Assembly (NCBI GenBank): GCA_019914945.1
Contig: CM034101.1
Location: 4,165,188 to 4,229,187 of the forward strand
Length of the DNA stretch: 64,000 bases
Direction of reading: 5' to 3'
Source: Typha latifolia
Lineage: Eukaryota > Streptophyta > Magnoliopsida > Poales > Typhaceae
Shown here: positions 34,441-45,455 of the stretch, one piece after another
Position numbering within the stretch: position 1 is the first letter of the stretch
Layout of the letters: each line of letters starts with the position of its first letter
Notes under the pieces: model-generated
The model's database searches: none
What the model was told of the DNA's origin: nothing
Seen by the model: only the letters and a program-made list of their open reading frames with translations
Made by a program: the position numbers and the translations under genes

Positions 34441-36744
34441 AACTGTATAATGATATAAACTAAAATCTTCCAAGTACATATGAAGCAAGGTCACTAGATC
34501 ACTTTTCATAAGATTGAATGCATAGTCCATATGCTGAAGAAACACAAGAAAAGAGTTAATGAGCTATATTAGTACTTTAAGCTAACTAATGAACTTATCT
34601 AGTTAATAGTTAAGACAGGATGACATTTTGTAAAACACTATAAGTCTACGCAGGCAGAAGTTTTTGTGTAGGTAAAGTGATGGACTTATAGGTTCTTTGT
34701 GTCTCTTATTTGAACTAGTATGTTAGCAAAGTGGAAGAGAAAATGCAGACAACCTTCAAGAAACCTAGCATCTAAATCCTGGCCAAAGCATAAGTTTAGT
34801 GATAGAGAGGTTTGTCACAAAATCTTTAAAGATAACAGCAGTTAGAATTATCTGCACCGTTGGTCGCAGTTCTGAATCAAGCATTGAAGGAAACAAAACC
34901 AAAAGGTTTCTAAACATGAAAAAGTCTGGAGACCAGGAGAACGATGAAAATTTCGATTTGAGGATCATCTTGGAGGCACATGAAAATCCAAGATCAGACG
35001 AAGCATAATCCTGATATGATCAGCATATTTCTGATATCATACTTTCTACCATGGAAACACAGCTCAAGTACAATCGGCTGCTGATTTGCATAAATCAGTA
35101 GTGAGTTCTGACAACATCCAGCAAAGGGACATTGGCATGTAGTCAAAATTTGAGAACCTAACACATGTATAAACTTGTAATGTTTCATATGGTACCATGA
35201 AACAAAAGTTAAGCATAAAACACTGAGAAAGTTTTCATTTTCCTAATCCTAGACAATGAAGCTGAAGAACAGGAATAAAAATTTGGTTTCTTTCAGTTAT
35301 GAACACTTGCCAGGCAGATAAATAATGGGAAGCACATTGTGAACAGGCAGCAAGTAGAAAGTACAAACTAATATAGACAGAAAAAATCTTGCAACATTAG
35401 CAATATTCAACAATATATTCACATCAGAAGTGAACTAGTTGACAACAATAAAATCATGGCAGAGAAACATGTGAAAGATTTATGAGAAATAAATCCCGCC
35501 CTTTTAACAAAACAAATAGTAAACGACAGTGTGGAATGAATTGAGCTCTGTGAATATCCATGGACAAAAATACAAGTCGTGGGACTGAGAAATCTATTCA
35601 TTAACCAAACTGTGAAATATCAATGGTGAAATAAACTTCACCAATCCTTTCAGACAAAGTTTGTCTCATACGATTGACGAGTGACGGGGTGGACCTAACA
35701 AGATTCTAGGACTAAATGAAGTAACAAGAAGGTGCAAACAACATTAGCTGGTGACATTTGAAGGTATTTGTCCTAGAGACCAGGATTGGATCCTGCCTTT
35801 TATAAATTTTGTGCTCATTCTGCAGAGTCTAGGGAAGAGCTATCCCTTATCGCGTAGCCTAATGACTGAAGAGAAACAAATTAATTAATAAATATTGCCT
35901 AACAATAGATACAAAAAGATTCAACAGATCGGCAAAAACCTAACCGCAATACGACTAATCTCTACCTTTTACTACTACTGCTGCTGCTACAGAATAGCAA
36001 CTAAATGATTTATTCAATCTAACTTTAAAAAATATCGATTTTCGAAGAAATCAAACAGCTGAGTAACTGGTATTTACCGTCATTTCAATCTGAAAAACAC
36101 GTCAAGTATTAGACATCTAAACGGAGAAACATGGTCATGAACTGGATTCATTAAGAGTCTCTTGGGCATTCCGTCGAACAGTTTCCGGGAGGCTATGGTC
36201 AGGTCAAGTAATACCTTCGCCGCTTCGGCTCTTGGTCTTGGACCCGACCAAAGTCGAAGGCCCAATGGAGTCGTATAAATTCTCTCAACTTTTAACAGGG
36301 ATAGTAGTATAATGCGACTATTATGATGAAATAAATTAAATTATTAATTCTAAAAATAATCATTGTATGATAATTGTAAAATTTAAAAACAATAAATATC
36401 TATTTATATTAAACTAGGAAATGAGTAATAAAGTTAATTTTTTTATTTCTTATCCCATAATTTTATCCAAGTACTTATCGTTCTTTTTGTAGTCACACAC
36501 CTAATAAAAAATTAGAACAAAAGATCTCAAGTACTTGATTTAAAAAAGAGAAACTTATATCTTATATGGTACAGAATCAGAAAAATATGACTTTCTCTCT
36601 AACTTAATAAGTGATTTATAATTTTAACTTATATATTATTGTCTGATAGACATTATTAGAATGATGCGGTATTTTTGCATACTACCACAACCGGTTAAAT
36701 ATCGTGCTTAGGACCGTTGTTAATAAGTAATTTATTATTTAATA

Positions 36745-36778
<34 letters not shown>

Positions 36779-39684
36779 TTGTATTTTGTGGCGATAAAAG
36801 TTGCAGATTAATTGTAATCATATAAAATTTAGTCAAGGTATCAAATATTGGTTTCCTCGTTGGTTGCGTATACTATATATATATATATATATGTGAGTAA
36901 AATTTTAAGTTTTTGATGTAACTAGACTTCTTTTATATTTTTATTTACAGAAATACATCATCGCTCTCAAATTTATTATCAAATAGGATCTAATTTATTG
37001 TAGTCTTAATAAAAATATTTATTTGTCTTAACCGTTGAAAGACTAAATTAGAAAAATTTATATAAATAAAACGTTGATCAGTATTTTAAGACCAAACAAA
37101 AATAATAATTAGTTTAATATTTTTATTAGAGTTATAGTAAATTATACCGTATTTAATAATAAATTTGAGAGATAATTTATTAAGTGCAGATAAAATATTG
37201 ATTTCCTAAAAGGTTGCTGTTTCACGTCTCCTTTAATTATTGTTGATACCATGGGCTAAGCCCCCTAAGACTAAGTAATTTTATTTCATTTGATATGAAA
37301 ATTATCTGATAAATTTATATAAATAGCACTATTTCCCCTCTCCAGTCCCCCTTTAAATCTAAAAATCTTTCCATATACTCTTTTCTTATCATATAAATAG
37401 ATTGAAAACTAAATTATGCAACCGAAAATTCTAATGGAGAACCCTTTAGATATGTTTTATAAATTATTATAACATGTAATATTTCAATTAGCCATCCGAC
37501 ATCATAGTATTGGGCGAACAATTTTTTTTTTTAAACGTATATCTCCTAAGTATCTGACTTATGCTAATCCATTCACATCTTACGCATGCACTTGTAAAAC
37601 ATAAATTATGCAAACGAATTATAGTAATTAGGGGTTGTACCTGTCTTAACCCATTTGCGCAAGCCACCGTCGCCCTGCCTACACCGCAAGAGCCTCATCC
37701 ATGTCTGACTAGATTGTTAAGATTTACCATAGCTTTGCTAATTTGGATTTTCAGATTCTCTATTTATGGATGTAATTAATAGAACCCGTCTCTTTGTTAC
37801 CGTTTATTTTCTTGCTAATTTTGTTTGTTCTCAGTTCTGTTTTTGACTTCATAGGTTACTCAAATGGAGGCTTCGAGCATTTTCGGTATAATCAGTGACT
37901 TCGTCGTTGATGTGCCTGCATTTCTTTCTAAGCTTATTGAGTGCTCAGCCTTTCAAAACTCATATAAGAGGATTATTTCTAAAGCTTTACTTTATCTCTT
38001 GTTACTCTTACTGCGCTAAGTACTTGTTTTTGACACATTGCTATAATTATAGTTCGCCGTAATAATTATAGTTTGTTGTAATGCAGACAAGTAGGAGACT
38101 TATTCTTAGGGTTCTTGCCTACGTTCCCTCTCTTCTTATATATCAAGTTGTAATTGGTTAATAAAGTTAATGACATAATCAGTCTAATAACTATTTTTTT
38201 TAAAAGAAAAGGAGGCTTTACATTTTTTTTAAAAACTTTTTTATTCTTATATATTTCTGGCAGATGTGAATCATTTTTTGTTTGTTTTGTTTTGAGAACA
38301 ACATGCAAGAAAACAAGTGATAATAGCGTGACGAATCTTCCATTTCACCTCGCCATATTGAATCGAAATACACAGATAACATAGAAAGTTATCATTCTAA
38401 GGTACGTACTTCTTTTCATTAATGGACCTAAAGGTATAATGTATAAAGGAGATATTGTATTTATTATCTCCTAAACTAGTTAGAGAGAACACCTAACGTA
38501 ATATTGTTCTTTTAGATATTAGTTTGAACACAGAAAGAGATTATTTACATTAAATTCTCTATTGATTTTAAAATAAAATATTAGATCTGAATCCTATCTT
38601 TCAAAAAAAAGAAACGAATTCGGCTTTTAAGTATATCATGGGACAAAAATCATTTATATTGATTAAAGAGAGATGTTTGAGATAGTCTCTTATCATTTGC
38701 AATCAAATGGAGAAGAGAGATGTTTGAGATAGAAAACAAAATGTTTATATATGCCTATTAATTCTCATTGACTTTCTAGTTCTTAAATACTGTGATATTG
38801 GTACTGGATATAAAAACGAGAGAAACTGGCTACACTATATGTAGGATTAACACTAAGAATTAGAACGAGGTTTTGAAGTATTTACCATACTTCAAACATA
38901 AAAAGGAAGACAGTCAAATCAAAGCAACATAATTAGTTAGTTTGATACTTATTTGAGAGAGAATTACTCGTAGTTAAACATTTATTATATATGGGTTACT
39001 TTCGTTTCCGATTCCCATGAACAAATAGGAAAGTCAGAATAGAGCATTAGAAGAATTGTTAAATAATTAGTTAATGCAAAAGTCTTTAAGTTTTTAAATT
39101 TATAGAGGTTTAATATTGAAATATCATCTTTAGTCTAATTTAATTCATATTTTCTCTTATCCATTATTGTGGATTATAAAAGGCCAAATTTTATAATCTT
39201 TCATTTTTCATTTGTTCATATATAATGTACATAAAGCATATTAAAAATATAATATATATTATTATTAATCTCGTACTGAAAGCCAACTTCCAAGACTTTG
39301 TAGGCTCTATAAACTGGCTCACCCACACACACAAAAAGGATAAAGAGAAAAAAAAAACTTCAAATTGATGGAATGCTAGCTATCAAGATATATTATATTC
39401 TACAAACCTTTGTTTATTCTTTTACGTCTTAAAATAACATCCAATATTTCCTTATGGTTATTATTTATGTATGTCAAGAACCTTCGTCAAAACTGGAGTT
39501 CTATTCAAATAAATATCCCTATCGACTGACCGTGAAGCCTTAGACCAAATACAACATGCATGTTCCGGTTATTCTTCCCCAAAATTATAATGAATTTCAA
39601 ACAGGTATTCTTTTTGAATGAGTAGTTTCAAATAACTCAAGTTTACAATAACTAATTATTTAAAAGCTAAAATTATCGAGGATA
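34441..39684. other. AT-rich spacer with no confident gene
   Basis: Nothing coding could be supported. A GC-richer block at 36080-36290 contains a 61-codon minus-strand ORF (MGLRLWSGPRPRAEAAKVLL) and could be an old 5' exon or UTR. TA/GT microsatellites occur at about 36747-36778 and 36870-36891. From about 38870 to 39540 the DNA resembles the upstream flank of the third ZIP gene (50590-50910). Confidence 0.5.
37864..38019 (+). CDS. Small ORF of 51 codons, function unknown
   Basis: The ORF starts MEASSIFGIISDFVVDVPAF and ends in a Leu-rich hydrophobic tail. It is preceded by an acceptor-like TTCATAG at 37846-37852. No family was recognised; a chance ORF or a decayed exon are equally possible. 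Confidence 0.2.
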   Translation: MEASSIFGIISDFVVDVPAFLSKLIECSAFQNSYKRIISKALLYLLLLLLR

Positions 39685-40350
39685 TGATGTGATCCGGGCT
39701 TAATCCCGGGTCACCACATGAGAGATATTAAATTTGCTCGATCGAATCTGCTTATTTAGATTAGTTGTTTATTATTTATTTTAGATAATTTTTAGTCGAG
39801 CTCGTGCGATGAACACTCGGCTAACGATGTTTGAGCGATAGAATAAAAGATAGCCTTTGATGAGACATTCGAACTCCAGAACAACAGAACATCGAAGTAT
39901 TCAAGCGTCTGGCTAGGGCCAGCGACATTCCGAGAGCAGCCTTTATCAAGCGACGTTCGAACACTATCTAATGGCATTCGAATGTGCAAACCTGAGAGTG
40001 CAGCCCGTCCAATGACTTTCAAATGCCTGATACTTAGATTATATTGTATTAGGGTTATTTTGAATTATTTTTTAGTTTTAGTTAGCCTTTAAATATGTGG
40101 AAGATATATATCGAGTTGAAATTATTGAAGACTATTGACATTTTTTTACTTTCTACTTTTAGCCTCGTTCTTATCTCTCCCAATTTTCTCCGTCGGTCCA
40201 AGACTGACGTCGTTAAGTCGATGCCAAACCATTTTTTTTCTCGACTATCAATTTCCATACTTCAGTATCGTTGGCCATCTTTTGCCCTCTCCCTCAAACC
40301 CTAGTCATCGGCTAGCTCCTCCCTCCTTAGCCTTGCCGACAATAGAATAT
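39685..40350 (+). mobile_element. Second copy of the Copia LTR family, plus orientation, diverged
   Basis: It begins TGATGTGATC like the minus-strand LTR ending at 21550 and shares GGGTCACC and, near 40040-40105, a run of about 55 bp with high similarity (GGTTATTTTGAATTATTTT, TTTAGTTAGCCT, ATGTGGAAGATA). The right end is unclear; no primer site is visible, so it is likely a solo or broken LTR. It lies 0.6 kb upstream of the first ZIP gene. Confidence 0.65.
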
Positions 40351-40719
40351 GGTCAAACATAGTGTGTGGTTTTTGAGGCATTTAAAAAAAATTACAGAGG
40401 CTAAATGTTAAATATTTATATAGTAAAATCAGGTGATTGTCGTGAGATCAATTTAGGCCATTAAGGTAAGATATCACGTAATATTGTTAAGAAATAAGAG
40501 GGTCAAGTTGTAATTATATCCAAGATTATTAACTGAACATATAATTTCCTAGGTGTTGGTTAGTTGACGGGTCTTAGGTAAAAACCAAATTTACAGATAA
40601 CAGTCATCAATCCACGTCATAATTATATAATCCACCCTGTAATCCAAGTCACGCCTTCCATTAGCCTTCATCGAGGAAATATCCGTACTTCCACGCGTAC
40701 GGCGCCACCTGGCCGATGG

Positions 40720-40790
40720 CGTTCTCGTGTCGGGCTCGCGCCAGATCCAATTTTCCACAAATACCCCTCTTATATGCCACGTTTTCACAC
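40720..40790 (+). promoter_or_regulatory. Conserved promoter block of ZIP copy 1
   Basis: This block, with ggctcgcgccagatccaatt and TTCCACAAATACCCCTC then ATGCCAC, has matching versions at 45198-45262 and 51201-51266 upstream of the other two ZIP genes, while flanking DNA differs more. It sits about 125 bp upstream of the TATA box. Conservation suggests regulatory function, or simply recent duplication. Confidence 0.6.
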
Positions 40791-40913
40791 TTCAGTACGT
40801 GGATGAATAATTCAAACGAGCCCCGTTTCGTCAATTCCACCCCTCCTCGAAAAAAAGAAAATGGAAACCAAGTCATCCATCCTATCCTTCCAATACCAAT
40901 ACCAATACCACCC

Positions 40914-40920
40914 TATAAAT
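40914..40920 (+). promoter_or_regulatory. TATA box of ZIP copy 1
   Basis: TATAAAT lies 70 bp before the chosen ATG at 40984 and is conserved in place in all three ZIP genes. It also argues against the in-frame upstream ATG at 40861, which would precede the transcription start. Confidence 0.75.
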
Positions 40921-40983
40921 CCATCCAACTGCAAACTCTTAGCAGTTACCACTCTAAAGTACGAGTCAAAAGAAATAATCGCT

Positions 40984-43467
40984 ATGACTTTCGCCACCTC
41001 TCAGACGTTGACCCTCCTCCTCCTCCTCCTCCTTCTATTCTGCTCTTCTTCTTTAGTCTCCGCGCGATTCAATGCCACGGAATGCGACAAGGGCCTCACC
41101 GGCGAATGCCACAGCAAACCTAAAGCCCTTCGTCTCAAAATCATCGCCATCCCGACCATCCTCGCCGCCAGCATGGCCGGCGTCTGCCTCCCACTCTTAT
41201 CCCGCTCCGTCCCCGCCCTCCACCCCGACCGCAACCTCTTCGTCCTCGTCAAAGCCTTCGCCTCCGGCGTCATCCTCGCCACCGGCTACATGCACGTGCT
41301 CCCCGACTCCTTCAAAGACCTCACCTCCCCGTGCTTACGAGAGAACCCGTGGGGCAAATTCCCCTTCACGACCTTTGTCGCGATGCTCGCCGCCGTGTGC
41401 ACCCTAATGGTCGACTCCTTGATGCTTAGCTTCTTCAGTAGGAAAAACAAGATCGGCGCCGCCGCCGTCATCCACCACGAGAGCCCAACGCATGATCAGA
41501 CCTCGGAGTGCGGCCCGCCGCAGTTCGATAAGGACGATGGCGATGATGCGAGGAAGACGGCGTTGTGTCGGCACCGCGTAATCGCGCAGGTTAGCTTTAT
41601 GACAAGTGGTTTAGAAGTTAATATCCTAGTGGCTATAAATTACGAGATTTAATGATAGTGGTAGCTGGTAGGGATTTTTAAGGTTTGACTGCCTCAACTC
41701 TCAAGAAACAAAGATACTATCATAATTTAGTTGTATCCGTACGGCAATTAATATTGCTGCAGGATGTGCGCTACGAAGTGGGAGACACGAATTCGAATGA
41801 AGCCAACATATGATACGGTAAAAATGGATGGAGATGACTGAGAGTTTTAAGCATTAATTGTTCATAGATCTATAGTAAATTTACATGCAAATATATTTGT
41901 ATATATATGTATGGTTTAGTTGTAGTGCTACAGGAAGTGGGAGACACGACTTAATTAATTTGCCGGAATTTTGGATATTGGTTTTGGTTCATGTGATTAT
42001 TTGAAAACACATGGCAATAGATAGTCAATTACGTATGAGTAATTAATGAGATTAATTTCCTTCTTCGGAGAGGAAATAATAATATTTCAAGAAATAGTTG
42101 TAATGCTCTTACTTTGGTCTTGGGTCAGAGTCAACTACTTGTTTACCGTGCTTTTCTTATTAGCTAGGTGAAGTTAATTACCAGAGAAAAGAAAGAGTGG
42201 CTAATTCATTGGATCTGCAGATAGAGTCAACAAATTCAGATTGGGTGATCTAGGGAGCACGATAATTTACGTTAAGATCCTTTTCCTGCCATGAGGGAAG
42301 TGATTAATTTTTATTTTAACGCATTAGCACATGTACGGCAATCATGAATTACGATGTGATTTTAGGATTTAGTATTCAAGCGTTATATATGATTGTGCTG
42401 CTAAAAAATTAGTCAAAACGAGATTAATTTTAAGCAACTAGTTGGAAAGAATTAAGCCATATACACCCTGTCATTTGATTGTTTATTAATTAGTCATGGA
42501 AATTTAGGCACAATAATATAATTAATTACCAATTTGCAAATGACTCACGCAAATATGTAACGTTCCTTAGAAGTAACGTGCCTACCTTGACCTGGAGGCC
42601 AGAAAAAAGCATTAAATCTTGGACGATACAAACAAGGAGAATAATTAATTAATTTCATACCCAATATTTGACTTAGAATGATACATTGGTACATGAGGGA
42701 GATAACCAACCCAAGAGCCACTGTTTCCTATTGGAGAACACTGATTGATTCTTTATTAGTTCTTAATACTGAAGTGGAAAATTCTATACAAGTTTTGTTT
42801 CATCTACAAGCCAGATATTTATTTTTATGTTTAATTTTTATGCAGGTTTTGGAAACAGGAATAGTAGTTCACTCTGTGGTGATAGGTCTGTCATTGGGTG
42901 CTTCTCAGAATCCTTGCACTGTTAGACCTCTTATAGCTGCCCTTTGTTTCCACCAACTCTTTGAAGGAATGGGCCTTGGTGGTTGTATCTTGCTGGTATA
43001 TCTATATCAACCAACTCTTTAATATTAGCTTTAACTTTCAGACTGCAATTTGATTTAGACCACAGGGGTTAAATACTTAAGTTTAGGGTACAAATGGATA
43101 AGTTAAACTTTAAATTGCCAAAACTGTTAACATCAGCTTAATTATGAATTAATATGTGCAGGCAGAATATGGTGCAAAAATGAAATCCATCCTCGTCTTC
43201 TTCTTCTCCGCTACGACCCCATTCGGGATTGCACTCGGAATGGCGTTGTCCCGCGTGTACAGCGACAACAGTCCGACGGCCCTCATCGTCGTCGGCGTGC
43301 TGAACGCGGCGTCGGCGGGGCTTCTCAACTACACGGCGTTGGTGGATCTCTTGGCCGCCGACTTCATGGGGGCCAAGTTGCAGGGAAGCTTCAAGCTTCA
43401 GTTTCTGGCATTCGCCGCTGTGCTCTTGGGCGCTGGTGGCATGTCGGTCATGGCAATATGGGCTTAG
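40984..43467 (+). CDS. IRT1: IRT1-type ZIP metal transporter, tandem copy 1
   Basis: Exons 40984-41589, 42846-42995 and 43162-43467 (introns 1256 and 166 bp, all junctions phase 0) give 353 residues. The product has a signal peptide (Leu-rich, ending near VSA), a Cys-containing extracellular N-terminus, and eight expected membrane segments. The metal-site helices carry [12 protein letters not shown] and [10 protein letters not shown], the ZIP signature. ZIP/IRT proteins import Fe(II), Zn and other divalent metals across the plasma membrane, mainly in root epidermis. Between helices 3 and 4 the cytosolic loop reads [15 protein letters not shown]: unlike copies 2 and 3 it lacks the HGHGH metal-binding motif. 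The exon 2 end codes LL rather than LQ before AEYG. The frame is intact throughout. Iron-specific versus zinc preference cannot be judged from sequence. Confidence 0.93.
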
Positions 43468-43468
43468 A

Positions 43469-43495
43469 ATATATATATATATATATATATATATA
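43469..43495. repeat. TA microsatellite directly after the ZIP copy 1 stop codon
   Basis: A TA run starts within a few bases of the TAG stop, placing it in the 3' UTR. Copy 3 has a similar, shorter run at 53965-53982; copy 2 does not. Confidence 0.9.
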
Positions 43496-43925
43496 GTAGA
43501 TGTTGCAAGCTCTCATTGTTTTATATGTATTATGTAATTCTTTTGTAGTGCATATTATTGCATCATAACCCAAGGTGATGTGGCTTGAATGTCTTGAGAT
43601 TGATGTAGTCGATTCCTTTGGGCAGGGACGTGAATAAACCCGAAAAGGTTTACGTTTTGAATCAAAAAAAAAAGTACTACCTGCTGATAACAATCAATCT
43701 TTATCTTGACTACTGCAGAAGCTAATCCAAGAGCAACTAAAGGATACGGAGATATGGTTTACTTTAGAGTACTTTTAACAACTATCCAGTTGTGTCCGCA
43801 AATAAATATGAATAGAAATGTGGAAGGATGATTAACTGGTGTTTTCCATCTGTAAATTAATCGTGCGGTAAACTTCCTCTCGAGGTGGTAAACTTCTACT
43901 CTCTGATTTGATCAACAATTATTAA

Positions 43926-44560
43926 TAGATTAAAATTCAGAGTAGCAGGATGGTACGAAAAAATCTATCAATAGGAGGGAGATTGATCCTGGTTAAATCG
44001 GTTCCTTCAGCTCTTTCACAGTATTTTATATCTGTTTTCAAAATCCCTTCAAGAATTCTCAATGAACTTGATGCTCTGAGAATGGCTTTCTTTGGGGCAC
44101 TATATATAAAACAGAAGAAAGGGACTTGGTATTCTTAATATTCGAGATCATAATAAAGCTTTGATTGGAAAATAGTGTTGGAGACTTCTCAATTCAACTC
44201 ATTCTGCTCCCTGAAAAGATCTTGTTCTGTGCTATTATTACAGGAGGAGTCTAGTCCCTTTGAAGGAACCTAACAATTTTAATTGTTATCATTTTTTGCA
44301 TGGAGCTTCTTTCGGTGGCTCATCCTTTTGCACGTGGAATATATCACTTAATCTTTAGAAAATAAAAAACTGATTGACTTCTAGCGAAATAGATGGATTG
44401 GTGATTTGCCCTTGGCTACTTTATATCTACATGCATTCCTTTTTTCTATTACAATTATGATAATGGTGAATGCTTCGTTGCTTCAGCAATGTCGATTTCA
44501 TTACTGGTTCATTTCGTTGGAGAAGAAAAGGTACTCATGATGAGCAAGCTTCTGTGATTC
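43926..44560 (+). mobile_element. LINE (non-LTR retrotransposon) reverse transcriptase fragment
   Basis: The frame at 43950-44138 reads KNLSIGGRLILVKSVPSALS then FKIPSRILNELDALR, the plant LINE motif that follows the reverse transcriptase core (K.LS.GGRLTLIKSVL...IP..FK.P). Downstream in a shifted frame GILNIRDHNKALIGK continues the same motif series, with stops. It is a dead 5'-truncated copy between ZIP copies 1 and 2. Confidence 0.8.
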
Positions 44561-45197
44561 ATGAGTAGCTTTATGTATTTATACCCGAAATCTCTTGACT
44601 CCTGTATTTTAAAAGTCTCAAATCAATACTTATACTTACGACTAAAGTGAAACTGTTAGTTCTTTTGTTAAATTTAATCAAGTATTATAACTATTTTAAT
44701 AATTTACTGTACTATATCAAAATCTGCATATCTTCTCTACCAATCATGATAAAAATATTTTAATTATTTTAATATCATTCAATTAAATTTAACGAAAAAA
44801 TTAACGATTTTATAAGGATTAATTTGATACTTTCTAATATACCGAGGGGCAAAATAATTTTGAGCTTAAGCATAAAAAATTAAAATGCATTTAACTCTTA
44901 ATATATTTTTTTGAGTGAGCCGAATTCGATTCATGTTCTGCTAGTTTAATAAACGGGAGATTTTCTTTTCTTTTTAACGCTCGGTTAAACATATGCCGAG
45001 CTGAGGTCGAGTTCTATAAAATATTTTGAGAGTTCTATTAGTCAATGATAAATGTTTGAAGTATTTACCAAGGATTAATCCACCTGTTGTCCGCCGTACT
45101 GACGCCCTCCATTAGCCTTAATGAACGAAAGAGACAGTAGGTACGGCGCAAGTACGTGGGCCATACGGCACGAGACCGGCGCCACGTAGCTCGTGCC
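44561..45197. other. Spacer upstream of ZIP copy 2
   Basis: AT-rich to about 45060, then GC-richer as the ZIP copy 2 promoter begins. No gene recognised. Confidence 0.5.
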
Positions 45198-45262
45198 CTT
45201 CGCGCGATGGCTCGTGCTAGATCTATTTTCCAACAATACCCCCGGTTACATGCCACATTTAG
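45198..45262 (+). promoter_or_regulatory. Conserved promoter block of ZIP copy 2
   Basis: It matches the block at 40720: CGCGATGGCTCGTGCTAGAT, then TTTTCCAACAATACCCCC and TACATGCCAC. It lies about 100 bp upstream of this gene's TATA box. Confidence 0.6.
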
Positions 45263-45362
45263 ACCGCGACGCATTAGTTTACGTGCCTCTTTACGACACT
45301 TCCGCCGAAATCTTTGTAACGAGCGGCGTGGAGTCATGCCGCTTATCATTTGAATCCCACGC

Positions 45363-45369
45363 TATAAAT
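45363..45369 (+). promoter_or_regulatory. TATA box of ZIP copy 2
   Basis: TATAAAT lies 93 bp before the ATG at 45456, in the same context (TATAAATCCAA) as in the other two copies. Confidence 0.75.
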
Positions 45370-45455
45370 CCAACTGCAGAACGTACCAGTAAGTACAAGT
45401 CAAAGTAACAAAAAAAAGAAGAAAGAAACTCAAGAGCTGCTAGCTAGCTAGAGCT

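Noticed and set aside
40861..40983. Upstream in-frame ATG that would extend ZIP copy 1 by 41 residues
   Set aside because: It lies before the TATA box at 40914, encodes a Gln/Tyr low-complexity stretch, and has no counterpart in copies 2 and 3.
41072..41407. 111-codon Ser/Pro-rich ORF overlapping ZIP copy 1 exon 1 (also at 51486-51833 in copy 3)
   Set aside because: It is the shifted frame of the GC-rich transporter exon; its composition follows from that exon.
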